64,000 bases of DNA from Collinsella sp. AF23-4AC (GTDB lineage: Bacteria; Actinomycetota; Coriobacteriia; Coriobacteriales; Coriobacteriaceae), in contig NZ_QRVE01000004.1 of the NCBI RefSeq assembly GCF_003462685.1, forward strand, positions 62,001-126,000, read 5' to 3'. Position 1 is the first letter of the stretch; each line of letters begins with the position of its first letter. Under the pieces are notes generated by a model. That model saw nothing but the letters and a program-made list of their open reading frames with translations. It searched no databases and was not told the origin of the DNA. Position numbers and translations under genes: made by a program. Positions 1 to 8,632 of the stretch are shown here, piece by piece.

Positions 1-819
1 CGAATCCGGCAGGGCCCGATCGGCCAACGCCGCGTTCTCATCCACCTGCGCGGTATCGGTCATACCCGATAGCAGCATCGTTACCTGAGGATGGTTCCAC
101 ACCCACGAAAGCCCCCAGGCGGCAGGGGTGCGCAAATGCGGGTCACGAGCACCATCGAGCACAGCACGGGCCCGCGGCGGCAGCTTGCCCGCCAGACGCC
201 CGCCTAGCAGCGGCTCCATCACAAACACCGCGAGTCCGCGCTCCGCAGCCGCCATGAGTCCTGCCGTTCCCGCCTGATATCGCTCTCCAGCGTAGTTGTA
301 CTGGATCTGGCAAAAGTCCCAATCATACGCATCGAGCATCGTAAGGAAGTCCGCCGCGCTGCCGTGGTACGAAAAGCCTATCTGACGAATACACCCTGCA
401 GCCTTTTGGCGGGCAATCCAGTCCTCGATGCCCAGCGCCACCACGCGCTCCCACTGCGTAGGCGAGGTGATGTTGTGCATAAGGTAATAGTCGATATGGT
501 CGGTCTGCAGGCGGCGCAGTTGCTCGTCGAAGAACCGGTCGAAATCCTCCGCGCACTTGCACGAAGCATGCGGCAACTTAGTCGCCAGCAACACCCGGTC
601 ACGCAGCCCCAAGCGCTCAAGCGAGGCGCCCACGCACGCCTCGTTACCGGGATAGAGATACGCGGTGTCCAGATAATTAATCCCCTGCTCCACCGCACGG
701 GAGATGATGGCGTCGGCTGTCTTCGCATCCGGGCGTCCCGGCGCACCGGGAAACCTCATGCAGCCCAGCCCCAACGCCGAGATACGGTTGCCGCTTTTGG
801 GGTCAACGCGATATTGCAC
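1..819 (-). CDS. Aldo/keto reductase, C-terminus cut by window edge
   Basis: This is an NAD(P)H-dependent aldo/keto reductase, probably of the COG1453 subgroup. The frame stays open from the window edge to a GTG at 819, preceded by a strong GGGAGGGGAGGGG ribosome binding site; no ATG start is available upstream. The 273 visible residues carry the full catalytic tetrad: Asp51 and Tyr54 in LDTAYLYP, Lys81 in ATKLP and His115 in YYLMHN. An early GLGCMRFPG segment is typical of the subgroup, whose members usually end in a Cys-rich ferredoxin-like domain. That domain would lie outside the window, so it cannot be confirmed. The substrate is unknown. The gene is divergent from the cyclase-family gene at 982. 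Confidence 0.9.
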   Translation of the reverse strand, partial: MQYRVDPKSGNRISALGLGCMRFPGAPGRPDAKTADAIISRAVEQGINYLDTAYLYPGNEACVGASLERLGLRDRVLLATKLPHASCKCAEDFDRFFDEQLRRLQTDHIDYYLMHNITSPTQWERVVALGIEDWIARQKAAGCIRQIGFSYHGSAADFLTMLDAYDWDFCQIQYNYAGERYQAGTAGLMAAAERGLAVFVMEPLLGGRLAGKLPPRARAVLDGARDPHLRTPAAWGLSWVWNHPQVTMLLSGMTDTAQVDENAALADRALPDS

Positions 820-981
820 GGCCCCTCCCCTCCCATCGAAGCCCTGACAAGGCGAAACAAACCCGTCACGTCATCGAAACACATCGGAATCGCAATTGAG
901 AACGTATCGTAACGCAGCAGAAATCAGGCCGTCACGGCACCGCTTTAACATCAGCAAAAAGCCCGATGAAAGGAGTCGCCC

Positions 982-1752
982 ATGCCCGCGCTCGACCTTT
1001 GGAACCTCGCATCCCAGCTCAAAAGCACCGATTATCGCTGGGTCGACCTCACCCACACGCTCTCGTGCGACACCCCGCACTGGTTTGGCTTTAAGCCATT
1101 TGAGTCCACCAAGCTCTTCGACTACCTGCCCGACACGCCCGGGGACATGCTCGCGCCCATGCGTTGCTTCCAGTATTCGGTCGCTTCGCAGTACGGCACG
1201 CATGTCGACGCACCGCGGCATTTCCATGTTGAGGGTCGTTCCCTTGGAGAGATTGAACCCATCGAGTTTATGCATCCGCTCTGCGTGATCGACAAGCACG
1301 AGGAGTGCGCCGCAAATCCCGACTTTATCCTGACCATCAAGGACCTCAAAGCCTGGGAGGACGAGCACGGTCGCATTCCCGAGGACGCCTTCGTCGCCTT
1401 CCGCTCCGACTGGTCCAAGCTCGCCGACCTCGAAAACAAGGACAAGGACGGCCAGCCCCACTACCCCGGCTGGGACCTCGATACTATCAAGTGGCTTGTA
1501 GAGGAACGCAATATCGGCGCCATCGGCCACGAGCCCGCAGATACCGATCCGGCGACCATCACCACGCGCGAGGACGCCTACCCCTACCCCGGCGAGCAGT
1601 ACATCCTCTCGGTCGACCGCTATCAGATCGAAGTCATGGACCATCTGGACGAGCTTCCAGCTACGGGTGCCGTCATCTTCTGCACCTTCCCCAAGGTCCG
1701 CGATGGCGTCGGATACCCCGCCCGCGTCTTTGCGGTCTGCCCCGCGGCATAA
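982..1752 (+). CDS. Cyclase-family metal-dependent hydrolase (kynurenine formamidase-like)
   Basis: A 256-residue cyclase-family protein (PF04199), a fold that includes kynurenine formamidase and isatin hydrolase. The metal-binding signature is visible as YGTHVDAPRHF at residues 71-81, with WVDLTHTLS near the N-terminus and GHEPADTDP in the second half also typical. The ATG at 982 follows AAGGAG at good spacing. Members hydrolyse amide or cyclic amide bonds using a metal held by His and Asp. No tryptophan-degradation genes are nearby, so assignment as KynB is not justified. The gene is single and closed by the hairpin at 1831-1856. Confidence 0.85.
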   Translation: MPALDLWNLASQLKSTDYRWVDLTHTLSCDTPHWFGFKPFESTKLFDYLPDTPGDMLAPMRCFQYSVASQYGTHVDAPRHFHVEGRSLGEIEPIEFMHPLCVIDKHEECAANPDFILTIKDLKAWEDEHGRIPEDAFVAFRSDWSKLADLENKDKDGQPHYPGWDLDTIKWLVEERNIGAIGHEPADTDPATITTREDAYPYPGEQYILSVDRYQIEVMDHLDELPATGAVIFCTFPKVRDGVGYPARVFAVCPAA

Positions 1753-1830
1753 GCGCACAGCGCAATAGTTTCTTTTTCATAACAGCCGCCCCGCGCACCC
1801 ACCAATCACCCTGGCAGCATACAATCCATC

Positions 1831-1856
1831 AGGCGCCCCTTACGCGGGCGCCTTTT
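1831..1856 (+). terminator. Rho-independent terminator after cyclase gene
   Basis: An AGGCGCCC/GGGCGCCT stem of 8 bp with a 7-nt loop is followed by TTTT. It sits 80 nt beyond the cyclase stop and just upstream of the next gene's ribosome binding site. Confidence 0.75.
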
Positions 1857-1875
1857 ATATGGGGAGATGATTCAC

Positions 1876-2790
1876 ATGCAGATCAACAAGGTCGCTTTTA
1901 TCGGCAAGGGCGGCGTCGGCCTGCTCTACGGCAGCATGATTGCCAAGGCCCTCGGCAATGACGCCGTCGAATACGTTATGGATGACGCCCGTTTAGAGCG
2001 TCACGCGGGCGATGCGCTCACCGTCAACGGAAAGCCTTGCGATCTCACGTCCGTCCGCGCCAGCGAGGCAGCGCCCGCCGATCTGGTCATCCTGACGGTC
2101 AAGACCACCGGTCTCGACCAAGCACTCAAGACTATGGAGCGTGTCGTGGGACCCAACACACTCATCGCCTCGCTGTGCAACGGCATTACGAGCGAGCAAA
2201 AGATTGCCGAACGCTTTGGCTGGGAGCATACCGTTCTTGGTATCTGCCAGGGCATGGACGCCGTGTTCCTCAACGGCGCGCTCACCTTTACCAATGCGGG
2301 CGAGATTCGCTTTGGCGCGGCAGCGGGCACCAAGCCCGCAACCGTTACCGCCATCGACGAGCTCTATACGCGCTGTGGCATCGCCCATACCGTCGAGGAC
2401 GACATCGCCCACCGCATGTGGGCCAAACTCATGCTCAACGACGGCATCAACCAGACCTGCATGGCCTACGGCGGGACCTACGGAAGCGCCACGGAGCCGG
2501 GCTCCGAGCAGCGCCGCTGTTTTGTCTCCGCAATGCGCGAGACGCTTGCGGTTGCCAACGCCGAGGGCGTTGAGCTGACCGAGGCAGACCTGACGCAAAT
2601 GGTGCACCTCATCGAGGGAATCGACCCCGCCGGTATGCCCTCGATGGCGCAGGACCGCATCGCAAGGCGCAAAACCGAGGTTGATGAGTTCGCGGGCACC
2701 ATCTGCCGCCTCGCAGCCAAACACCATATCCAGGCACCGCAAAACGAGTGGCTCTATCGGCGCATCCGCGATATCGAGAAAAGCTGGTAG
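1876..2790 (+). CDS. Ketopantoate reductase family protein (PanE/ApbA-like)
   Basis: A 304-residue 2-dehydropantoate 2-reductase family protein, which would reduce ketopantoate to pantoate with NADPH for coenzyme A synthesis. The N-terminal Rossmann motif GKGGVGLLYG, a central WAKLMLNDGINQ segment holding the probable catalytic lysine, and TEVDEFAG near the C-terminus (conserved acidic residue) fit the family. Two in-frame ATGs exist. The one at 1867 touches the GGGGAG ribosome binding site directly, while 1876 has 9-nt spacing and is preferred. Several PanE-family paralogues act on other keto acids. With no panB or panC nearby, the in vivo substrate is uncertain. Confidence 0.8.
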   Translation: MQINKVAFIGKGGVGLLYGSMIAKALGNDAVEYVMDDARLERHAGDALTVNGKPCDLTSVRASEAAPADLVILTVKTTGLDQALKTMERVVGPNTLIASLCNGITSEQKIAERFGWEHTVLGICQGMDAVFLNGALTFTNAGEIRFGAAAGTKPATVTAIDELYTRCGIAHTVEDDIAHRMWAKLMLNDGINQTCMAYGGTYGSATEPGSEQRRCFVSAMRETLAVANAEGVELTEADLTQMVHLIEGIDPAGMPSMAQDRIARRKTEVDEFAGTICRLAAKHHIQAPQNEWLYRRIRDIEKSW

Positions 2791-2823
2791 CGCCAACGCG
2801 CCGCATTCAACAGTCTTAACAGC

Positions 2824-2862
2824 AAAACCGCCGCAAGGGGACCTTTCCCCTGCGGCGGCCTT
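2824..2862. terminator. Bidirectional terminator between convergent genes
   Basis: CCGCCGCA-A-GGGG pairs with CCCC-TGCGGCGG (12 bp, one bulged A, short loop). On the minus strand it is followed by TTTT, so it most clearly ends the small gene at 2900-3106. It also lies 38 nt beyond the PanE-like stop on the plus strand. Confidence 0.75.
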
Positions 2863-2899
2863 CATCTTCGTCTATGACCGGCGGCCAATCTCACAACAG

Positions 2900-3106
2900 C
2901 TAGCGTTGCGACTCCGGCACCTCGTCCTCGTCATCGCGGCAAAGAACCACGCCCGCGCTTCCCAGCAGCGTGGCCGCGATCAGCGCGCCGACCACGATAG
3001 GAGCAGCCCCGCATGTCCCCTGCATGCCCGCGACGAGCGCGGCCGTGGGACCAAGGCAGCCAAGCGTCAACGCGACGGCGGCAACGGCGATATCTCGAGC
3101 ATTCAC
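2900..3106 (-). CDS. Small two-helix membrane protein, unknown function
   Basis: I do not recognise this 68-residue protein. It has two predicted membrane segments, roughly residues 7-28 and 36-56, joined by a short loop with a Cys (QGTCGA). Its charged C-terminal tail is CRDDEDEVPESQR. Evidence that it is a real gene is a GTG start at 3106 preceded by GGAGGAAG at 8-nt spacing and a strong hairpin with a T-run just after the stop. It is transcribed alone, convergent with the PanE-like gene. An N-in/C-in hairpin topology is likely from the acidic tail. Confidence 0.6.
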   Translation of the reverse strand: MNARDIAVAAVALTLGCLGPTAALVAGMQGTCGAAPIVVGALIAATLLGSAGVVLCRDDEDEVPESQR

Positions 3107-3292
3107 AAGACCACTTCCTCCAAGAGAAAGACTTTATTTCTCAAGAACCAGTGTGCCCCGCATCCATACGCCCAGCGTACCGCCACGGTAAGGGCTCTGT
3201 TAACTCAAACGCATACATAGAACGGACGTCCTTACGTTGCCCTAAAGCTCGGTAAAGACGCCCGTCCGCCAGATATCCGTGATGCAGAAAAA

Positions 3293-4066
3293 TTACCAAC
3301 CGGTGTAGTAGTCGGTGGTTCCGGCAGCGCAGCCGGAGTCATAGACCTTGCAATCACCCTTGGAGCCCGTAAAGGTCGAGCCCTGGGCCATATCGCCCGC
3401 GGCAACAACGTAATAGCCGTCGGAATCGCGCCAGAAGCCCTCAGAATCCTGAGTCCATTCGCCCGTGCGATAGTGATAAAGCACATTGCTGCTGTAATAA
3501 GTCTCGCGGCGACCGTTGTAGTTATTGACACCCGCAGAGCGCGTCAGGCCCGATCCGTTCGCGTAGGACGCGGCAGACGCGTAGGATGGAGTGTAACCGG
3601 CGTTGTAGTACGAAGCCTGGGCGGCGGCAGCCTCCGCCTCGGCGGCGGCAGCCTCGAGCGCTTCGCGCTTGGCATCCTCAAGCGCAGTGCGCAGCTCATC
3701 GAGCTCGGTCGACTTGGCGTCGACCTCCCCCATCGTCAACAGGCTACCCGCACCGTCGATGCAGCCCTGCAGCACAGCGCGCTCGTCATCGGTGGCATAG
3801 TCGCCATAGATATTCATAATGATCTGAGCGCGCATCTCCAGGGAATCGCGCTTGGCCCCCATCGAGGCGTTCCACTCCTGCATAGAGCCATAACCGTCGC
3901 CGCGGTAGTCGACGGGCTGCACCAGCGTCGCCTCGGACGGCGCAGATCCGACCATATCGGATAGTGTTGCCGCGTGGGCATCAGTTGCGCCGGCGCCCGC
4001 CAAAAGTGCCACAGTCAGAGCGGCGGAAAGGGCGGCGGCTTTCGGTTTTCGCGAATCGATCCTCAT
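3293..4066 (-). CDS. Secreted protein with coiled-coil and Cys-containing C-terminal domain
   Basis: A 257-residue exported protein of unknown function. The start chosen is ATG 4066, with GGAGG 11 nt upstream and a clean signal peptide (MRIDSRKPK, then a hydrophobic core ending DAHAA). The open frame continues upstream to 4327 without a signal. After a mixed N-terminal half comes an Ala/Glu-rich coiled coil (LDELRTALEDAKREALEAAA), then a Tyr/Ser-rich linker. A compact C-terminal domain has RTGEWTQD, DGYYVVAA and CKVYDSGCAAGTTDYYTGW-type motifs with two Cys that could pair. The YYVVAA...VYDSG pattern recalls small beta-barrel domains of secreted Gram-positive cell-wall proteins. That is inference. 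Confidence 0.7.
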   Translation of the reverse strand: MRIDSRKPKAAALSAALTVALLAGAGATDAHAATLSDMVGSAPSEATLVQPVDYRGDGYGSMQEWNASMGAKRDSLEMRAQIIMNIYGDYATDDERAVLQGCIDGAGSLLTMGEVDAKSTELDELRTALEDAKREALEAAAAEAEAAAAQASYYNAGYTPSYASAASYANGSGLTRSAGVNNYNGRRETYYSSNVLYHYRTGEWTQDSEGFWRDSDGYYVVAAGDMAQGSTFTGSKGDCKVYDSGCAAGTTDYYTGW

Positions 4067-4277
4067 GTAGCTGGAAACCTCCGTAGTGTGTTTTTGCTGC
4101 GTTTGAGCTGCGTGTGATTCGATCGCGCTGCATAGTACCCCGAGCAAATCGCGACCTGCGGTTTTACTCAAAAGGCGCACGTCAATTGCGTAAAACTCAC
4201 ATCCTCTTAACAGGAGTTTTCCACAACTCGAATGCATAAAGCGTGCCAAAAGCCCTGTTTTAGCACCCTCTCTATGC
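4067..4277. other. Intergenic region upstream of secreted-protein gene
   Basis: Together with the adjoining metY terminator this is a 311-nt stretch with no gene. A minus-strand TACTAT near 4135 could be a -10 element for the secreted protein, but no convincing -35 hexamer lies at the right distance. I see no conserved RNA structure. Confidence 0.4.
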
Positions 4278-4315
4278 AAAAAAGCGCCCGTGCAACCATT
4301 GTTCGCGCAGGCGCC
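4278..4315 (-). terminator. Terminator after metY
   Basis: On the minus strand, GCGCC-TGC pairs with GCA-C-GGGCGC around an 11-nt or longer loop and is followed by TTTTTT. It lies 63 nt past the metY stop. Confidence 0.75.
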
Positions 4316-4377
4316 TTGAGCAGGCATTTTATGCAGTTATACCTATCGAGTCGCAAGGGGTCCTTGCACAAGTCGCC

Positions 4378-5688
4378 TTACTCGTCCAGCGCGGCGAAGG
4401 CCTGCTTCAGATCCCAAATGATATCCTCGGCGTTCTCGGTACCGATGGAAAGACGGATCGTGGAGGGCGTGATGTTCTGCTCGGCGAGCTCCTCGGCAGA
4501 GAGCTGGGAGTGCGTGGTGGTAGCCGGGTGCACGACGAGCGACTTGACGTCGGCCACGTTGGCGAGCAGCGAGAACACCTGCAGATGATCGATGAACTTC
4601 CAAGCTGCCTCCTGGCCACCCTTAATCTCAAAGGTAAAGATCGAGGCACCGCCACGTGGGAAGTACTTCTGATAGAGCTCGTGATCGGGGTGCTCAGGCA
4701 GGCTCGGGTGGTTCACCTTGGCGACGTGGCTGTCACCAGCCAGGAACTCAACGACCTTCTTGGTGTTCTCGACATGACGGTCAACGCGCAGCGACAGAGT
4801 CTCGGTGCCCTGGAGCAGGACCCAGGCGTTGAACGGGCTGATGCAGGCGCCCTCGTCACGCAGCAGGATTGCGCGGACATAGGTTGCGAAGGCGGCGGGA
4901 CCGGCGGCCTCGGCAAACGAAACACCGTGGTAGGAGGGGTTGGGCTCAGCGATCTGGGCGTACTTTCCGCTCGCCTTCCAATCGAAGTTACCGCCGTCGA
5001 CGATCACACCGCCCAGCGAGGTGCCGTGACCGCCGATGAACTTGGTCGCGGAGTGGACGACGATGTTGGCGCCATGCTCCAGCGGACGGAACAGATACGG
5101 GGTGCCGAAGGTGTTATCGACGACGACCGGCAGGCCGTGCTTCTTGGCGACCTCGGAGATGGCGTCGATGTTGGGGATGTCGGAGTTGGGGTTGCCGAGC
5201 GTCTCGAGATAGATGACCGTAGTGTTGTCCTTGATGGCACCCTCGACCTCTTCCAGGTTGTGGGCATCGACAAACGTGGTCTCGACACCAAACTGGGAGA
5301 GCGTGTGCTCCAGCAGGTTGTAGGAGCCACCGTAGATGGTCTTCTGAGCTACCACGTGGTCACCGGCCTGGGCAAGAGCCTGCAGGGTATAGGTGATGGC
5401 AGCAGCACCGGAGGCGACGGCAAGACCCGCCACGCCACCCTCGAGTGCGGCGATACGGTCCTCGAAGACGCCCTGGGTGGAGTTGGTCAGACGGCCGTAG
5501 ATGTTGCCGGCGTCGGCAAGACCAAAGCGGTCGGCGGCGTGCTGGGAGTTGCGGAACACATAGCTCGTGGTCTGGTAGATAGGCACGGCGCGGGAGTCGG
5601 ATGCGGGATCGGCGCTCTCCTGGCCAACGTGCAGCTGCAGGGTATCGAAACCAAAGGTGTGCTCGGGGTTGTTGATGAACTGGCTCAT
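4378..5688 (-). CDS. metY: O-acetylhomoserine aminocarboxypropyltransferase (sulfhydrylase)
   Basis: A 436-residue PLP enzyme of the Cys/Met metabolism family. MetY condenses O-acetylhomoserine with sulfide to give homocysteine. The length and the N-terminal [10 protein letters not shown]...[11 protein letters not shown] are characteristic of MetY rather than the shorter MetB/MetC. The PLP lysine is Lys216 in [14 protein letters not shown], with YGRLTNST and [11 protein letters not shown] also conserved. The ATG at 5688 follows AAGGAG. Transcription starts about 175 nt upstream from a strong promoter (5872-5900), leaving a long leader that holds a short Cys-containing reading frame. A divergent LysR regulator gene adjoins it, which suggests sulfur-responsive control. 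Confidence 0.95.
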   Translation of the reverse strand: MSQFINNPEHTFGFDTLQLHVGQESADPASDSRAVPIYQTTSYVFRNSQHAADRFGLADAGNIYGRLTNSTQGVFEDRIAALEGGVAGLAVASGAAAITYTLQALAQAGDHVVAQKTIYGGSYNLLEHTLSQFGVETTFVDAHNLEEVEGAIKDNTTVIYLETLGNPNSDIPNIDAISEVAKKHGLPVVVDNTFGTPYLFRPLEHGANIVVHSATKFIGGHGTSLGGVIVDGGNFDWKASGKYAQIAEPNPSYHGVSFAEAAGPAAFATYVRAILLRDEGACISPFNAWVLLQGTETLSLRVDRHVENTKKVVEFLAGDSHVAKVNHPSLPEHPDHELYQKYFPRGGASIFTFEIKGGQEAAWKFIDHLQVFSLLANVADVKSLVVHPATTTHSQLSAEELAEQNITPSTIRLSIGTENAEDIIWDLKQAFAALDE

Positions 5689-5749
5689 GATGATCTCCTT
5701 GATCGAACAAAAGTAGATAAAAAGAGAGAAGTAAGTCGCTGTCTCCTGA

Positions 5750-5803
5750 TCACGCCGACGGGCGCAAACAGGAGCCCGGCATTCGTCTTGGTAAGCAATT
5801 CAT
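5750..5803 (-). CDS. Putative 17-residue leader peptide of metY
   Basis: A short frame, MNCLPRRMPGSCLRPSA, begins at ATG 5803 with a perfect AAGGAGG ribosome binding site 7 nt upstream, a better start signal than most genes here. It lies entirely in the metY transcript leader, 61 nt before the metY start. Its second Cys codon (TGT) sits in the left arm of a stem whose CTCCTG (minus strand, 5774-5769) pairs with CAGGAG (5748-5743). The same CTCCT could instead pair with the metY ribosome binding site at 5700-5695. This arrangement suggests cysteine-responsive leader-peptide control. It is inferred from sequence only. Confidence 0.5.
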   Translation of the reverse strand: MNCLPRRMPGSCLRPSA

Positions 5804-5871
5804 ATGCGGGCCTCCTTTCGCATCCCGGTTCCGTGATTGGCTTAATTACCTACCGCCTTTGTGTGTTTTGA

Positions 5872-5900
5872 ATAGTACGAGCATTGTTTCTCTTGGTCAA
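5872..5900 (-). promoter_or_regulatory. metY promoter
   Basis: On the minus strand TTGACC (5900-5895) and TACTAT (5877-5872) are separated by exactly 17 nt, a near-consensus housekeeping promoter. The transcript would start near 5865. Confidence 0.7.
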
Positions 5901-5922
5901 TCACTTAAAAGCGCTAACCTGT

Positions 5923-5939
5923 TATCTGTTTTATAGATA
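5923..5939. promoter_or_regulatory. LysR-type box, TATCT-N7-AGATA
   Basis: A perfect 5-bp dyad containing the T-N11-A signature of LysR regulators lies just upstream of the lysR-type gene. It is about 25 bp from the -35 of the divergent metY promoter, placed for both autoregulation and metY control. Confidence 0.5.
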
Positions 5940-5960
5940 TCGATCGAGAGGATGGCGTCG

Positions 5961-6863
5961 ATGACCCTTCAGCAGCTTCGTTTTTTGATCGCCGTGGCAG
6001 AGTCCGGTTCAATCAACGCCGCAGCTCAGCGCCTCTATACGGCACAGTCCAATATCTCCAATGCCGTCAAAAGCCTGGAACAGGAGCTCCATCTGGAGAT
6101 CTTTACGCGCTCCAGCCGCGGCGTCACGCTCACCAACGACGGCACCGAGCTTTTGGGCTATGCGCGCCAGGTCGTAGAGCAGGCCGACATGCTCGAGGCG
6201 CGCTACGAGGACGGCGGTACCCCGCAAGCCCGCCTCGCCATTTCCGCCCAGCACTACGCCTTTTCGGTCGAGGCCTTTGTCAACGTGGTCGAGCGCTGCC
6301 GCGACAGCAAGTTCGAGTTCATCATGCGCGAGACCACCACATCGCAGATCATCGATGACGTCCGTGCGTTTCGCAGCGATATCGGCATTCTGTATCTGGA
6401 TGACTTTAACGCCCGCGTTCTGCAAAAGGCCTTCGCCGATGCCCGTGCAAGCTTCCATCCCCTATTCGACGCGACGGTCCACGTCTTCGTGAGCGAGCGC
6501 CACCCGCTCGCACGCCGCCCTCAGCTGTCCCTTGCCGACCTCACACCATATACGCGCTACAGCTTTGAGCAGGGAACCTCAAATTCCTTCTATTACGCCG
6601 AGGAACCGTTTAGCTATATCCCTTGCGACCGCAACATACGAATCTCGGACCGCGGAACACTTACTAACTTACTTATCACGTCGAACGGTTACACCCTGTC
6701 GACCGGAGTCCTCTCCAATGAAATGCAATGGGGTATGGCATCGATCCCGTTAGCAGACGCCCCAACGATGCGCGTAGGCTATATCATGCACGACGAGCGC
6801 AAGCCCTCTCCCCTCTTGCAGCAATACCTCGACGAACTCAACCGCATCATCCATGCCAACTAA
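5961..6863 (+). CDS. LysR family transcriptional regulator
   Basis: A 300-residue LysR regulator with an N-terminal winged helix (MTLQQLRFLIAVAESGSINAAAQRLYTAQSNISNAVKSLE) and a C-terminal effector-binding domain. Two in-frame ATGs exist. The first (5952) abuts the GAGAGG ribosome binding site, whereas 5961 has 9-nt spacing and begins with the usual family N-terminus, so 5961 is preferred. It is divergent from metY, with a T-N11-A box in the shared region, and is probably its activator or repressor in sulfur or methionine metabolism. The regulated target is inferred from position. The ligand is unknown, perhaps O-acetylserine, O-acetylhomoserine or homocysteine as for CysB/MetR-type proteins. 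Confidence 0.88.
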   Translation: MTLQQLRFLIAVAESGSINAAAQRLYTAQSNISNAVKSLEQELHLEIFTRSSRGVTLTNDGTELLGYARQVVEQADMLEARYEDGGTPQARLAISAQHYAFSVEAFVNVVERCRDSKFEFIMRETTTSQIIDDVRAFRSDIGILYLDDFNARVLQKAFADARASFHPLFDATVHVFVSERHPLARRPQLSLADLTPYTRYSFEQGTSNSFYYAEEPFSYIPCDRNIRISDRGTLTNLLITSNGYTLSTGVLSNEMQWGMASIPLADAPTMRVGYIMHDERKPSPLLQQYLDELNRIIHAN

Positions 6864-6962
6864 CTGTCGGAAGACGGGGTAGAAATCGTAGATTGCTAGC
6901 CCCCGGCGGGCATGGCGCTACAATGGTCACTCACACGAAACGTACCCAATGAAAGGAACCAT

Positions 6963-7448
6963 GTGAAGGTCATCATCTATACCGACGGCTCGGCCCGATC
7001 AAATCCGGGACGCGGCGGCTACGGCGCCGTGCTCAAATACACCAACCCCGCCGGCAAGACCTTCACCTCCGAGCTTTCGCGCGGTTACGCCAAGACCACC
7101 AACAACCGCATGGAGCTCATGGCCGTTATCGTGGCGCTCGAGGCACTCAACCGCCCCTGCGAGGTCGAGGTCCATTCCGATTCGCAGTACGTCGTCAACG
7201 CCTTCAACAAACACTGGATCGACGGCTGGAAAAAGCGCGCGTGGAAAACCGCCAACAAGCAGCCCGTCAAGAACCGCGACCTGTGGGAGCGCCTACTCAC
7301 TGCCAAAAGCAAGCACAAGGTTGAGTTCATCTGGGTTAAGGGTCACGCCGGTCACGAGCTCAACGAGCGCTGCGATGAGCTCGCCACCACGGCGGCCGAC
7401 GGCAGTAACCTCGATATCGACACCGGCTTTAACGAGAGCGACCTGTAA
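6963..7448 (+). CDS. rnhA: Ribonuclease HI
   Basis: A 161-residue RNase HI that cuts the RNA strand of RNA-DNA hybrids. The four catalytic acidic residues are present: Asp8 (YTDGS), Glu51 (RMELMAV), Asp73 (HSDSQYV) and Asp138 (ERCDELA). The basic-protrusion segment [21 protein letters not shown] is retained. The start is GTG 6963 behind AAAGGAAC. An ATG two bases earlier is in another frame and hits TGA at once, giving an ATGTGA overlap. A TACAAT -10-like hexamer at 6919-6924 is a plausible promoter, although its -35 is weak. Confidence 0.95.
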   Translation: MKVIIYTDGSARSNPGRGGYGAVLKYTNPAGKTFTSELSRGYAKTTNNRMELMAVIVALEALNRPCEVEVHSDSQYVVNAFNKHWIDGWKKRAWKTANKQPVKNRDLWERLLTAKSKHKVEFIWVKGHAGHELNERCDELATTAADGSNLDIDTGFNESDL

Positions 7449-7523
7449 CGGCGTTTTCGCACGCTATTTCCTGCCCCCTCGCGCTACACTCATCCTGTAA
7501 ACCGAACGGCACGAGGGGGATAC

Positions 7524-8630
7524 ATGCTGCGTATAGCGACCATCGGCACATCCATGATTACCGACGACTTTATCCAGGTCGTCAACGCCAACGACCAAGC
7601 CGCGTTTGTGGGCACGCTCTCGCGCGATGCCGAGCGCGGCGCCGCCTTTACCGCCGAACACGGCGGCGAGCGTAACTTCACCGCACTTGACGAGCTTGCG
7701 TCCGCCGACGACGTCGACGCCGTCTACATCGGCAGCCCCAATGCGCTCCACTACGAGCAGGCCCTTGCCTGCATCGCCGGTGGCAAGCATGTCATCGTCG
7801 AGAAGCCCTTCTGCGCCACCGAAGCGCAGACGCTGGAAGTCTTCCGCGCTGCCGAGGCAGCAGGTGTCGTGGCCCTCGAGGCCATGCGTCCCCTCCACGA
7901 CCCCGCTTTCCACGCCATCGAGGACGCCCTGGGCGAGATCGCCCCCATCCGCCGCGCCTCATTGCGCTTTGGCAAATATTCCTCGCGCTACAACGAGATT
8001 CTCGCGGGACGCGCCACCAATATCTTCGACTGCAATATGGCATCGGGTTCCCTCATGGACATTGGCGTCTACACCGTCGAGCCCATGGTCGAGATTTTCG
8101 GCATGCCCTCCGGCATCACCAGCATGACCACGCTGCTCGACCCTGCCACGCAAAAGCTCACGCACGGGCCCATTGACGGCTGCGGCTCCATCCTTGCCAG
8201 TTACGGCGGCGGTCGCATCTCGGTTGAACTCGCGCATTCCAAGATCACGAATGACCTGCTGCCCTCGCAAATCGAAGGCGAGCGAGGCACCATCCAGATC
8301 GACCATCTGTCCACGCCCCACAACGTACGCATCGACTATCGCGGTGACGTCGTGCGCGGATCGGCGACCGAGGCCCCACGCGAGCAGGATGACAGCGGCA
8401 TTGTGCTCGACCTGCCCAAATCGAATAACACCATGGAGTACGAGCTCGCCGACTTTATCACCGCCATCAGCGGCATCGACAACGTTAAGGAAGAGATTTG
8501 GGAGACCCCGGCGGGACGCCACGAGCTTGGCCACTACCGCGATGTCACGCTCGTTTCACTGCGCATCATGGATGCCGTGCGCCAGCAGGCCGGCATTACC
8601 TTCCCGGCCGACGCAGGCAAGCAGGCATAG
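7524..8630 (+). CDS. Gfo/Idh/MocA family oxidoreductase
   Basis: A 368-residue NAD(P)-dependent dehydrogenase-like protein. It has an N-terminal Rossmann domain (MLRIATIGTSMITDDFIQVV), the family motif HVIVEKPFCATEAQT, and a C-terminal alpha/beta domain starting with EAMRPLHDPAF. Family members oxidise or reduce sugars, inositols or their derivatives. Nothing nearby fixes the substrate. The start follows AGGGGG, and a TACACT hexamer at 7485-7490 may be a -10 element. The acylphosphatase start lies 2 nt after its stop, so the two are cotranscribed and probably translationally coupled. Confidence 0.88.
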   Translation: MLRIATIGTSMITDDFIQVVNANDQAAFVGTLSRDAERGAAFTAEHGGERNFTALDELASADDVDAVYIGSPNALHYEQALACIAGGKHVIVEKPFCATEAQTLEVFRAAEAAGVVALEAMRPLHDPAFHAIEDALGEIAPIRRASLRFGKYSSRYNEILAGRATNIFDCNMASGSLMDIGVYTVEPMVEIFGMPSGITSMTTLLDPATQKLTHGPIDGCGSILASYGGGRISVELAHSKITNDLLPSQIEGERGTIQIDHLSTPHNVRIDYRGDVVRGSATEAPREQDDSGIVLDLPKSNNTMEYELADFITAISGIDNVKEEIWETPAGRHELGHYRDVTLVSLRIMDAVRQQAGITFPADAGKQA

Positions 8631-8632
8631 CG

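Noticed and set aside
5689-5865. A SAM riboswitch upstream of metY
   Set aside because: I could not find the conserved core of any SAM riboswitch class; the leader is better explained by a small frame and alternative hairpins.
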